Assembly: GCA_045110675.1 (NCBI GenBank)
Contig: JBGCGJ010000017.1
Coordinates: 278,720 to 342,719 of the forward strand
Source of the DNA: JBALVT01 sp045110675
GTDB lineage: Bacteria > Pseudomonadota > Gammaproteobacteria > Pseudomonadales > Halieaceae
Length of the DNA stretch: 64,000 nt
Direction of reading: 5' to 3'
Program-made: the position numbers and the translations under genes
Shown: positions 54,345-62,493 of the stretch, in pieces
Layout: each line of letters opens with the position of its first letter
Numbering within the stretch: position 1 is the stretch's first letter
The notes under the pieces: generated by a model
Seen by the model: only the letters and a program-made list of their open reading frames with translations
The model's database searches: none
Told to the model about the DNA's origin: nothing

Positions 54345-54995
54345 TCAGCTATCGAGACAGAACAACACGCGTACTTGCCCCGAGCCTTCTATCGGTGGTG
54401 ATCGGTGCACTAAACCCCAACCCTCATTTTCAGGATCACCTTTCATAATACCTACCCAAAACCTCGCGAACCGTGAGGGCTGACCAAAGCGCACTACTGC
54501 ACTATTGGGAAGACACCCTGCCAGTGCCACACGATCAACCTGCTCCTCGGTCAGCCACTCAGTTCCAGGGCCCTGATAAGTACACAACAGTCGCAATCGC
54601 CTGCGATCGACATGGAAGCGGCGACAATTATCGCGATCAGTCGTTACCAAGCGGAACTCGGCTTCAGGACTATCATTTATACTGAAAAACATTTCTGCCA
54701 ACTGATGCATATCGCTGCGAAAGCTCACCAGGACAAATGGATCAAGATTCTGCTCGGCCAATAGCGCCACAACATCATCATCAAACGAGCGCAACGAGGT
54801 GGGGCGACGAACGTCTCGCAGATCTGATGCTTGTAACTTAGATAGCTCGCGGACGATCGACTCTTGGGTTGGACGCTGCCACAGGGCGAGATTTACATCG
54901 GGCTCCACGATTCTTCGCAACACATTCGAACGCTCTGCGATAATCTGCCCAGATGATGGAACATCGAATTCTTGATTGCGAGCAGTTCGGGGCAT
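54345..54995 (-). CDS. DUF1826 domain protein, zinc-regulated
   Basis: A 216-residue cytoplasmic protein of the DUF1826 family: NLALWQRP near 35-42, LRLLCTYQGPGTEWL near 139-153, FGQPSRFARFWVG and GWGLVHRSPP near the end. DUF1826 genes often lie with COG0523 GTPases and Zur sites; function unknown. ATG 54993-54995 is chosen because the longer frame would start within the operator palindrome 22 bases upstream. Confidence 0.85.
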   Translation of the reverse strand: MPRTARNQEFDVPSSGQIIAERSNVLRRIVEPDVNLALWQRPTQESIVRELSKLQASDLRDVRRPTSLRSFDDDVVALLAEQNLDPFVLVSFRSDMHQLAEMFFSINDSPEAEFRLVTTDRDNCRRFHVDRRRLRLLCTYQGPGTEWLTEEQVDRVALAGCLPNSAVVRFGQPSRFARFWVGIMKGDPENEGWGLVHRSPPIEGSGQVRVLFCLDS

Positions 54996-55016
54996 AGCGA
55001 TAGCGACAGACCTGCA

Positions 55017-55047
55017 GTAGATAATGATACAATGTATCATTATCTAC
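55017..55047. promoter_or_regulatory. Putative Zur operator 1 (31-bp perfect palindrome)
   Basis: GTAGATAATGATACA, one A, then its exact reverse complement. The inner 19 bases AATGATACA-A-TGTATCATT are shared by the other three sites. It lies 22 bases before the DUF1826 start, where bound repressor would block transcription. Confidence 0.85.
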
Positions 55048-55183
55048 TTAAAATGCCACCCTCCAAACGACAATTATGCTCGGAATGCTAATTTCAGCAG
55101 ATAAAAGCACCGGTGCGCACAGAGGATGATAAATTTGCGCCGTCTATTTTCATTCTTGCCTCCTCATTCAACAGAGCTTCGCG

Positions 55184-55582
55184 CTAAAGAATCGAATAGA
55201 GTATCCAGCCACAGCTGACGAGATAAGTGGCAATAGTGCCAAACATACCGATGGGTCGGCCCACTTCAGGGCCCAAACCAGACATGCCCAGGTAGTGAAG
55301 CACTCGCGCGACAAAGAGCAGAGCACCCAGCCCATGGAGCCAATTACTGCCCGCTCCCATCAGTTCCATTACGATGATCAATATCAGCGCCAGCGGCACC
55401 GTCTCAATAAAATTAGCTTGCGCGCGCATGCGACGAACCATTTCTGGGTCTCCGCCGTCTCCGACCAAAATCTTGGAGCTCAGGCGGTAAAAGCCTACGC
55501 GCATGGTGAATGGAATAAATACGAGGCCCAGTAGAGCAGCGTATAAAGGCGTAACAGATAACAGTGATTGAGATAAATCCAT
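55184..55582 (-). CDS. MAPEG-family membrane protein
   Basis: 132 residues with four membrane helices and the bacterial MAPEG pattern (ERVPL-like FIETVPLALILIIVMELMG near 58-76; NWLHGLGALLFVARVLHYLG near 81-100). Such proteins resemble glutathione transferases/leukotriene synthases; the bacterial role is unclear. ATG 55580-55582 is used (MDLSQSLLSV). The zinc-type operator 2 lies 120 bases upstream, so its regulation may be shared. Confidence 0.85.
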   Translation of the reverse strand: MDLSQSLLSVTPLYAALLGLVFIPFTMRVGFYRLSSKILVGDGGDPEMVRRMRAQANFIETVPLALILIIVMELMGAGSNWLHGLGALLFVARVLHYLGMSGLGPEVGRPIGMFGTIATYLVSCGWILYSIL

Positions 55583-55701
55583 TGAGGGTTCCTCGTTGTA
55601 TACTCGCACTATGCAAGCGAAAGAATGGCTCAATATAATTCATTACTTGCATATTGCAAGCAAAAAATGCACACCATGGCCGCAGCGAACTGAACCGGGC
55701 A

Positions 55702-55730
55702 CTATAAATGATACACTGTATCATTTATAG
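55702..55730. promoter_or_regulatory. Putative Zur operator 2 (29-bp perfect palindrome)
   Basis: CTATAAATGATACA, one C, then its exact reverse complement; inner core AATGATACA-C-TGTATCATT. It lies between the MAPEG gene (minus) and the small secreted protein plus ZnuD-like receptor (plus, 78 bases downstream). Confidence 0.88.
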
Positions 55731-55808
55731 ATAACTGGTACATTAGCCTTCGTTAGGTGCCAGACAGCACCACTCCTTTGTAAAAATAGAACTGTAATAG
55801 AACACTCC

Positions 55809-56102
55809 ATGGCAGATAAACAACGAGCTGGCCTTCTAATGACCCGGAACCCCTTCCGCATCATCGCCTGCCTGGTTTTTCTGTTACTGCTCAACCCAAT
55901 TCCCGAGCTGTTGCATGCCGATGACTGCGAATTGGAAGCCTGCCATTTTTGTCACACCTCTGCCGATAACCATGCTGTATTTGCAGCACCAATTACAGCG
56001 ATGCTCCAGCCGACTTCAATCGGCACCTCCATTGCAAATCCTGTGGCGCTCCCCACGGGCTCCTTCGCCACCGTGCGCTCACGAGGCCCACCTCTTACCT
56101 GA
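55809..56102 (+). CDS. Small exported His/Cys protein (DUF2946-like)
   Basis: 97 residues, or 87 from the second ATG at 55839, which places the signal peptide (MTRNPFRIIACLVFLLLL) at the start. The mature part has DDCELEACHFCHTSADNH, a dense cysteine/histidine cluster, and the ending SRGPPLT seen in DUF2946-like proteins encoded beside metal receptors. It is probably a periplasmic zinc-handling accessory of the receptor encoded 147 bases downstream. Confidence 0.65.
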   Translation: MADKQRAGLLMTRNPFRIIACLVFLLLLNPIPELLHADDCELEACHFCHTSADNHAVFAAPITAMLQPTSIGTSIANPVALPTGSFATVRSRGPPLT

Positions 56103-56249
56103 TCTTTGCGTGAGGACACGCGGCCGACAGCCGCGAAGATTCACTTTCTCGGAAAGTACCTTCAAAGAACAAAGGAACAGCACCTAGCTCGCAGCTAACA
56201 CTGTCAGGGGCTTATCGGTGTCTGTGCGCATTTTTTCAGGAGTAAGAAT

Positions 56250-58373
56250 ATGAAACGCTTATTGTGTATTGCGGTCGCCGCCGCATCCGCAGCAGTGTCA
56301 GCGGAAGACAGGACGATGGAACACGTTATCGTCTCGGTACCTATTCACAGACAGGAAGCAGATACAGCGCTGCCGGTCACCATACTGACCGGTGAAGCAC
56401 TTCGTCGTCAGGCGGCTGCGACGATTGGCGAGACGCTCGCGAACCGCGCCGGTATAGCCAATGCAACCTATGGGCCGGGTGTGGGCCGACCAGTGATTCG
56501 CGGCCAGCAGGGGCCAAGGGCGGTTACCTTGCAGAACAGTACCTTGTCTGCGGATGTCTCGGGGCTAAGCCCAGACCACAGCGTTACGGTGGAGGCACTA
56601 CTGGCAGATAGCATAGAGGTTCTGAGAGGTCCCTCCACACTGCTCTACGGCGGTGGCGCGATAGGCGGCGTCGTGAATGTCATCGACAATCGCATCCCGC
56701 GAAAACCGGTGGATGGTATCGATGGCGCATTGGAATACCGCATGGACGACGCATCTGAAATGGATAGCGGAGTAGGTCGCATCGAAGGCGGTAACGGCAG
56801 CTTCGCTTTTCACGTCAGCGGTACGATGCGCAAAACTAAAGATGTGGAAATACCAGGCCTTGCTATCGATGAAAATGCGTTGGAAGAGCAGGAAGAATTG
56901 CTCGGCGGCCACGAGGAGGAGGACCACGAGGAAGAAGAGGTGGAAAATTCCGAAGGCTTTATCGCCAACACTGACAGCGAAACCGACATGACAACGGGCG
57001 GCATAAGTTTTCATTTTGGCGAGGGCAGCTTTGCGGGTATTTCCGCCAGCCACCTCGAAAGTGAATACGGCCTGCCTCCAGGAGCTCACGAACATGACCA
57101 CGAAGAGGAGCATGGCGAAGAGGGACATGAGGACGAGCACGGAGATGAGGAGCATGGCGAAGAGGAGGAAGAAGTTATCCGCATCGATATGGCGCAGACG
57201 CGTTACGATGCAGTCCTTCACCTGAAGCAACCTATGTCCGGGGTCGAGGCGGTGCGCGGATTCCTGACTTACACGGATTACGAACACGACGAATTGGAAG
57301 GCGCCGAAGTCGGAACGCGGTATGCCCGGGAGACCTGGGAAACCAGAGCAGAAATTATTCACGATGCTTTCTTTGGCAACGAGGGTGTTGTAGGCCTGCA
57401 GTTAAGGGCGGATGAGTTTGAAGCGGCTGGCGAGGAAGCCTACGTGCCCAAAACAGACAGCACCGAAGTCGGCCTGTTCGTGCTAGAGGATTTTCATCGG
57501 GGCAATTGGGTCTACGAAGTGGGTCTACGGGTTGACCACGTAGAGCGTGACCCCAGCTCGGAAAACGCCTCAGAGACTGAGTTCACCAGCTTCAGCGCTT
57601 CCGGCTCTGCGCTGTGGCAGTTCAACGAAAATTGGCAGGCGGGGCTATCGCTGTCACGCGCTGCTCGAGCGCCGGCGGCCGAAGAGTTGTTCTCCAATGT
57701 TGATGCCCTGGACGAAGAAAGCTTCGTGACTCACGCGGCCACAGGCATCATCGAAGTGGGCGATCCGGATCTTGATGAAGAAGTGTCATTGAATGCAGAC
57801 CTCGCCGTGCAGTGGCACTCTGACGCATCCTGGGCAGAGGTGTCACTGTTTTACAACAGCTTCAAGGACTACATCTTCCTGTTAAACAGCACCGAGGAAG
57901 CAGATGAAACTCTCATATACCTCTACGAACAGGAAGACGCTGACTTCTACGGTATGGAGTTCGAGAGCAGCTTCCACCTCGGAAAACTGGGCCAAGGATC
58001 GGTCGCACTAGGCGTGCACGGCGATATCATTTTCGGTGAATTTGATAACAGCGGCGACATACCGCGCCTGCCGCCCGCCCGCATTGGCGGCAAATTGAGT
58101 TGGACCAGCGATTCCTTCAGCACCTGGGTCAGCGTAATGAATGCTAGCGACCAGGATGATCCGGGCAATTTTGAGACCGAGACAGAAGGGTATACACGAT
58201 GGGATATCGGAGCGGATTACCAACTCCAATTCGCCGAAAACAATCAGGTCATAGTATTCCTGAAGTGGAAGAACATCGGCGATGAAGAGATAAGGCTCAG
58301 TACGTCTTTTTTGCGTAACTACGCACCGGAAGCTGGCGAATCCATCGAAGCGGGGCTTAGGTTCATGTTCTAG
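56250..58373 (+). CDS. znuD: ZnuD-like TonB-dependent zinc receptor
   Basis: A 707-residue outer-membrane receptor: signal peptide (LLCIAVAAASAAVSAE), plug (~28-150) with GPGVGRPVIRGQQGPR and VLRGPSTLLYGGGAIGG, and a barrel ending RFMF. Two acidic/histidine-rich insertions, about residues 212-232 and 278-308 (HEHDHEEEHGEEGHEDEHGD and similar), are the extracellular metal-capture loops known from ZnuD. AGGAG lies eight bases before the ATG. It follows operator 2 and the small His/Cys protein, and ends before a terminator. Confidence 0.92.
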   Translation: MKRLLCIAVAAASAAVSAEDRTMEHVIVSVPIHRQEADTALPVTILTGEALRRQAAATIGETLANRAGIANATYGPGVGRPVIRGQQGPRAVTLQNSTLSADVSGLSPDHSVTVEALLADSIEVLRGPSTLLYGGGAIGGVVNVIDNRIPRKPVDGIDGALEYRMDDASEMDSGVGRIEGGNGSFAFHVSGTMRKTKDVEIPGLAIDENALEEQEELLGGHEEEDHEEEEVENSEGFIANTDSETDMTTGGISFHFGEGSFAGISASHLESEYGLPPGAHEHDHEEEHGEEGHEDEHGDEEHGEEEEEVIRIDMAQTRYDAVLHLKQPMSGVEAVRGFLTYTDYEHDELEGAEVGTRYARETWETRAEIIHDAFFGNEGVVGLQLRADEFEAAGEEAYVPKTDSTEVGLFVLEDFHRGNWVYEVGLRVDHVERDPSSENASETEFTSFSASGSALWQFNENWQAGLSLSRAARAPAAEELFSNVDALDEESFVTHAATGIIEVGDPDLDEEVSLNADLAVQWHSDASWAEVSLFYNSFKDYIFLLNSTEEADETLIYLYEQEDADFYGMEFESSFHLGKLGQGSVALGVHGDIIFGEFDNSGDIPRLPPARIGGKLSWTSDSFSTWVSVMNASDQDDPGNFETETEGYTRWDIGADYQLQFAENNQVIVFLKWKNIGDEEIRLSTSFLRNYAPEAGESIEAGLRFMF

Positions 58374-58430
58374 GACTTTTCTAAGCTCAGTTTCCTTATG
58401 TCAGGTTTTTATCAGGTCCTTCCTGACAGC

Positions 58431-58459
58431 GCCCCGCAGTATTCTGCGGGGCTTTTTTT
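58431..58459 (+). terminator. Terminator after the zinc receptor gene
   Basis: A perfect 9-bp stem GCCCCGCAG/CTGCGGGGC with a TATT loop and a run of seven T bases, 57 bases after the znuD stop. Confidence 0.95.
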
Positions 58460-58512
58460 ATCCCGGCCGGTTCGAATATTGATCATAGGAATTGATAGGG
58501 CTGTGAACCGCT

Positions 58513-58531
58513 AATGAGATGTTGTATCATT
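58513..58531. promoter_or_regulatory. Putative Zur operator 3
   Basis: AATGAGATG-T-TGTATCATT: the right half is identical to operators 1 and 2, and the left half has three changes. It lies 87 bases before zrgA. Confidence 0.72.
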
Positions 58532-58618
58532 TCATTCTAAACTGATATCGAGCAACACTGCCGAGCGGCCCGCTTAAGCGAGACCACGACACCTGTTCCG
58601 CCGAGGCCTGAACGCCCT

Positions 58619-59206
58619 ATGAAAACCAACGATGTCCGCTCGATACCGCTCTTAGCTCCACTATCCGTAGTCGCTTGCTCTTTAGTGCCGCTCCAAACAT
58701 TTGGCGAATCCGGGCACCACAGTGCGCACATACACGGGGTCGCGGAGTTAACCCTGGCGCTGGAGGGAACCAGGCTGGAAATTGAGTTCAACTCCCCTGC
58801 TCTGGGTGTACTGGGGTTCGAACATAAGGTTTCCAGCTCCACACAACTTGAGGCAGTGGAGAATGCTCGGGCCAGCTTGCGTGATGCGGCTAGCTTGTTT
58901 GAGTTCGCTGGAACAAGCTGCGCGCTCCAATCTGTAACTGTCGATATGTCGTCAGTCCTGGAGTCCAAGTCTGATCACGATGCAAGGCGCGACGAGCACA
59001 AATCCCACGACAGTGGGACATCGCATTCAGACGTAAACGCTCACTACGATTACAAATGCGCTGATGGTGAGCAACTGCAATCAGTGCGCGTTGGTAAAAA
59101 GGCCTTGCCATTTGATCTGCAAAAGATAAAAGCGCTGTGGGTTTTGGAAAACACGCAAGGTTCCACTGTTTTAAGTACAAGCAATCAAGTCATTCTACTC
59201 AATTAG
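58619..59206 (+). CDS. zrgA: Zinc-regulated periplasmic protein ZrgA (DUF2796)
   Basis: 195 residues. It has a signal peptide (SVVACSLVPLQTFGES), then HHSAHIHGVAELTLALEG near 34-51, the DUF2796 hallmark. A histidine/aspartate-rich spacer (DHDARRDEHKSHDSGTSH, ~118-135) precedes the C-terminal YDYKCADGEQL. The family includes V. cholerae ZrgA and Pseudomonas PA4063, zinc-binding proteins of Zur-controlled uptake systems. It is the first gene of a merC-hisI-COG0523 series. Confidence 0.9.
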   Translation: MKTNDVRSIPLLAPLSVVACSLVPLQTFGESGHHSAHIHGVAELTLALEGTRLEIEFNSPALGVLGFEHKVSSSTQLEAVENARASLRDAASLFEFAGTSCALQSVTVDMSSVLESKSDHDARRDEHKSHDSGTSHSDVNAHYDYKCADGEQLQSVRVGKKALPFDLQKIKALWVLENTQGSTVLSTSNQVILLN

Positions 59207-59242
59207 GCAAAAGATGTTTGAAGTAATAGCGGTCTTACTCAC

Positions 59243-59656
59243 GTGCTAGTCGACAAGAAAGCCATTCAACCTTTGACAGATCAGGCTGCCATCGGCCTGT
59301 CACTGCTCTGCGCGATTCACTGCCTGGCATTGCCCGTCGCGACAACCGCACTGCCGTCACTCGTCGCCCTGGGTTTTGCAGATGAAAGTTTCCACGTTTG
59401 GTTAGTGGTGGTTGTGATCCCTCTGAGTGCCTTCGCACTCACTATGGGCTGCCGCAAACACCGCCAATCGAGAGTTCTCTTCATCGGCGTGCTCGGACTA
59501 CTGCTTCTGTGCCTGGGCCCGATTCTGGGACACGATGTTTTGAGCGAGACTGTGGAGCGAGCGCTCACCTTGATCGGTGCTGCATTGGTCGCGGCTGGGC
59601 ATGTCAGAAATTTCTTACTCTGTAGGGAACGGGATGCCTGTGACTGCCAAGAGTGA
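59243..59656 (+). CDS. MerC-domain membrane protein
   Basis: 137 residues with four helices and the MerC pattern LSLLCAIHCLALPVATTALP near residues 17-36 (cysteine and histidine in helix 1), ending in a cysteine-containing tail (LCRERDACDCQE). MerC proteins carry metal ions across the inner membrane; zinc is plausible here. The start is GTG 59243. An 11-codon frame at 59214-59249 overlaps it and may couple translation. Confidence 0.85.
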   Translation: MLVDKKAIQPLTDQAAIGLSLLCAIHCLALPVATTALPSLVALGFADESFHVWLVVVVIPLSAFALTMGCRKHRQSRVLFIGVLGLLLLCLGPILGHDVLSETVERALTLIGAALVAAGHVRNFLLCRERDACDCQE

Positions 59657-60080
59657 TCACAGGCGCTCGAGTAAAAAAGCATTTTTTTTAACGCTGGAGC
59701 AATGCAAAAGAGGTGACACCCGCCTCTTATCTGAGGTCCTCTCCAAACTAACGTTCAATGATATGGGGCTGATACCGGCTGTCGCACAGGATGTTAAAAC
59801 CGGCGAAGTACTGATGCTCGCCTGGATGAATGAGACCGCATTGGAGAGAACGCTCGACACTGGAAAAATGACCTATTTCTCGCGCAGCCGAAACGAACTT
59901 TGGATCAAAGGCCAAACCAGTGGCAATTTTCAAAAGCTCGTCGACATTCGCATCGACTGCGACGGAGATTCCCTGCTATGCATCGTAGATCAGCACGGAG
60001 GTGCCTGCCATACCAATCGGAAGAGTTGCTTTTACCTCTCCGCTAATTCGGCAAACGGAACAGTGCGTGTAATCAACTAG
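59634..60080 (+). CDS. hisI: Phosphoribosyl-AMP cyclohydrolase HisI in zinc cluster
   Basis: 148 residues. It has MLAWMNETALERTLDTGKM and YFSRSRNELWIKGQTSGN, then DCDGDSLLCIVDQHGGACHT and KSCFY with the three cysteines and aspartates that bind zinc and magnesium in HisI. It catalyses the third histidine step, but stands apart from hisBHAF. HisI paralogs are known in Zur regulons next to COG0523 genes. ATG 59634 (AGGG nearby) overlaps the end of merC. All usual metal ligands seem kept, so a zinc-free mechanism is not evident. Confidence 0.92.
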   Translation: MPVTAKSDHRRSSKKAFFLTLEQCKRGDTRLLSEVLSKLTFNDMGLIPAVAQDVKTGEVLMLAWMNETALERTLDTGKMTYFSRSRNELWIKGQTSGNFQKLVDIRIDCDGDSLLCIVDQHGGACHTNRKSCFYLSANSANGTVRVIN

Positions 60081-60104
60081 GCAGCACACAGACAAGAGGT
60101 CAAC

Positions 60105-61127
60105 ATGAGTACTGAAAGGTCACGCATTCTCGCGGTGCCCACAAACATCATCACAGGTTTTCTGGGCGCGGGAAAAACAACGGCCATATTAAATTTGCTG
60201 CGGCATAAACCCACCGATGAGCGCTGGGCTATCCTGGTCAATGAGTTCGGTGAAATTGGCGTCGATGGCAGTATGTTACAAGGCCAGCAGAGCGAGGATA
60301 GCGGCGTGCATATTCGGGAGGTACCCGGAGGCTGCATGTGCTGCACCGCAGGGCTGCCGATGCAAATCGCTCTCACGCAATTATTGCGCCGAGCAAAGCC
60401 CCATCGACTTCTCATAGAGCCGACCGGGCTCGGACATCCGCTGGAGGTACTGCAAACGTTGTCCGCTGACTACAACCGCGAAGTGCTATCGATTCAAAAG
60501 ACGCTAACACTCGTCGACGCCCGCAACCTTTCGGATGAGCGCTACACCCGCCACGATACCTTCAGGCAGCAACTGGAGATTGCCGATGTCGTGGTGGCAA
60601 ACAAAGATGACCTCTCCACAGCAAGTGATCGCCACCAGTTAGAGAGTTACGTTGAGGAAACTTGCCGTCCAGGTACAGAAATTGTGTACACCCAATTTGG
60701 CGTAGTCACTCCCACCATCCTGCAGGGCCCAACCGCCACGTTGGCCGAGGCCAACGAGCCACACACCCAAGATACCCAGCCCCTACTCGCTGCTGAATTG
60801 CCCTTCCCCGAATGCGGCTATGTGACCGCCATAAATCATGGTGAAGGTTTCGAAAGTATTGGATGGCGCTTTAGCCCAGAAAAAGTATTCGATCGCAAAC
60901 TACTTTACAACCTGCTCAGCGGTCTGGATGTGGAGCGCATGAAAGCCGTATTCATAACCGGCAGGGGGGTGTTTGCCTACAACATGACGCGAGACACACT
61001 GACCGAGACAGAACTCGATGACTGTGCTGAAAGTCGCATAGAGATTATCTGTAAGCAGATTGAACCCACCTGGGTGCACAAGCTAACCGCCTGTATCGAA
61101 TCCGAGGTAAGGGTTTACTCTTCGTAG
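60105..61127 (+). CDS. COG0523 zinc-associated GTPase/metallochaperone
   Basis: A 340-residue G3E GTPase: Walker A FLGAGKTT (~19-26), the metal motif GGCMCCTAG (CxCC, ~75-83), EPTGLGHP (~105) and NKDD (~163). A C-terminal CobW domain (~220-330) includes GWRFSPEKVFD. Zur-regulated members (YciC, ZigA, ZagA) deliver zinc to chosen client enzymes. GAGG lies six bases before the ATG. It follows hisI by 24 bases and converges on DUF3299 with a 13-base overlap. Confidence 0.93.
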   Translation: MSTERSRILAVPTNIITGFLGAGKTTAILNLLRHKPTDERWAILVNEFGEIGVDGSMLQGQQSEDSGVHIREVPGGCMCCTAGLPMQIALTQLLRRAKPHRLLIEPTGLGHPLEVLQTLSADYNREVLSIQKTLTLVDARNLSDERYTRHDTFRQQLEIADVVVANKDDLSTASDRHQLESYVEETCRPGTEIVYTQFGVVTPTILQGPTATLAEANEPHTQDTQPLLAAELPFPECGYVTAINHGEGFESIGWRFSPEKVFDRKLLYNLLSGLDVERMKAVFITGRGVFAYNMTRDTLTETELDDCAESRIEIICKQIEPTWVHKLTACIESEVRVYSS

Positions 61128-61708
61128 GGTTCGTATTCCATCATCTTCATAGAATACGCCGATGTGGCCATATCATTCTCACTCACCGTCGTTGAAATTT
61201 CGCCTAATATCCAAAAAGGTGTGTAAAGCTCCTGCAGTTGCAGGCCCTGCGGGTAATCCACAAGCACTATTTGATTGGGTGGCGGAGGCGGCATATGCAA
61301 ACAAGCGCCGAAGTAAGGTACGAGAAAAAACTGAGTGATGGTTTGCTCTTCGTCAAACTCCAGGGGCACTATAAAACCAGGCAGCCTGATCTTGGCGCCA
61401 TCCATCTCGCCTCTCACCTTGGTTGAAACCAAAGCCTGCTGATAGAGATCATCATTGCCGGCGCCAATAGAATTACTAATCTCGTCGCTAATCTGATCCT
61501 CCGCCGAGCCGTCTAAGATATCAGTGATGTAATCCGGTGGATTTTCCAATATCTGTAGAATTTCGGGTGGGATCAGATCGGTCCAGCCAATAGTGCGGAA
61601 CTCCAGCTCGGAGGCATCGGCTGAAGTGCTGTCTTTAGCCAGAGCGTATGTCGCCGGTAGCCAAGCCATCGCGATACAGGTATACAACACCACTAACTGT
61701 CTCATCAC
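61115..61708 (-). CDS. DUF3299 periplasmic protein
   Basis: 197 residues: signal peptide (LVVLYTCIAMAWLPATYA), then DUF3299 with RLPGFIVPLEFDEEQ near 109-123 and FFLVPYFGACLHMPPPPPNQ near 127-146, a cysteine/histidine metal site candidate. Homologs (PA4066) belong to the Zur-regulated PA4063-PA4066 group together with the DUF2796 protein and an ABC transporter, all found here. GTG 61708 has GGAGG eight bases upstream; ATG 61705 follows directly. Confidence 0.9.
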   Translation of the reverse strand: MMRQLVVLYTCIAMAWLPATYALAKDSTSADASELEFRTIGWTDLIPPEILQILENPPDYITDILDGSAEDQISDEISNSIGAGNDDLYQQALVSTKVRGEMDGAKIRLPGFIVPLEFDEEQTITQFFLVPYFGACLHMPPPPPNQIVLVDYPQGLQLQELYTPFWILGEISTTVSENDMATSAYSMKMMEYEPYEE

Positions 61709-61751
61709 CGTGCATGCCTCCGCGCTAACGTTGATTTGGACGCCAGTATGA

Positions 61752-61770
61752 TATGATATAATGTAACTTC
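61752..61770. promoter_or_regulatory. Putative Zur operator 4 (degenerate)
   Basis: TATGATATA-A-TGTAACTTC keeps most of the core of AATGATACA-N-TGTATCATT. It lies in the 112-base divergent gap between DUF3299 and the ABC ATPase gene, 43 and 50 bases from their starts, so one site could control both. Confidence 0.6.
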
Positions 61771-61820
61771 ACCAGACATCAATAAGCCGATGCTGTTGTT
61801 CATTTACATAGGCCCCGATC

Positions 61821-62486
61821 ATGTCCATCGAGCTAAAGGGTGTGAAATTCAGACACGCGGAATCCCCCCAGACTCCCACGCTGAAAATTCCGAACTGGCA
61901 GGTAGAGTCGGGACAACAGGTATTTGTTCACGGCCCTTCGGGATGCGGCAAATCGACACTGCTCAATTTAATCAGTGGGCTACTGGAATGCCTAGAGGGT
62001 GAAATTACAGTGGTTGGTGAAAGACTGGATTTAATGAGCAGGATACAACGCGACCGTTTCCGAGCTAACCATATCGGATACGTCTTTCAGCGCTTTAATC
62101 TCATTCCTTATCTAAACGCTATCGAGAACATCGAATTGGCACGCAGTTTTTCAGGCGACCGCCGCGCGACCGCAGGAGCAACCGAGTCACTACTAGAAAC
62201 ATTAAATGTCGAGCACGCTGCCTGGGAAAGGCCCACGGCGCAACTCAGCATGGGCCAACAGCAAAGAGTGGCTATAGCCAGGGCCCTGGTCAACCAACCA
62301 GATATATTGATTGCAGACGAGCCGACCTCCTCGCTCGACCAAAATAACCGCGACAATTTCTTATCGGTACTGATGCCACTGGTCGCGGAACACAAAATAA
62401 CACTTCTATTCGTCAGCCATGATATGACGCTGGCGCAGCACTTTAACCATGTACAGGCGCTGAGCGATATCAACGAGGCCGCCTAG
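61821..62486 (+). CDS. ABC transporter ATPase, LolD/MacB type, zinc-associated
   Basis: 221 residues with Walker A GPSGCGKST (~38-46), Q-loop YVFQRFNLIPYLN, signature LSMGQQQRVAIA (~142-153), Walker B ILIADEPTSSLD (~164-175) and H-loop VSHD. It belongs to the MacB/LolD class that drives mechanotransmission rather than simple import. With the next gene it matches PA4064-PA4065 of Pseudomonas. Confidence 0.9.
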   Translation: MSIELKGVKFRHAESPQTPTLKIPNWQVESGQQVFVHGPSGCGKSTLLNLISGLLECLEGEITVVGERLDLMSRIQRDRFRANHIGYVFQRFNLIPYLNAIENIELARSFSGDRRATAGATESLLETLNVEHAAWERPTAQLSMGQQQRVAIARALVNQPDILIADEPTSSLDQNNRDNFLSVLMPLVAEHKITLLFVSHDMTLAQHFNHVQALSDINEAA

Positions 62487-62493
62487 TCAGATC

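Noticed and set aside
59214..59249. An 11-codon frame overlapping the merC start as a gene
   Set aside because: Too short to support as a protein; mentioned only as possible translational coupling.
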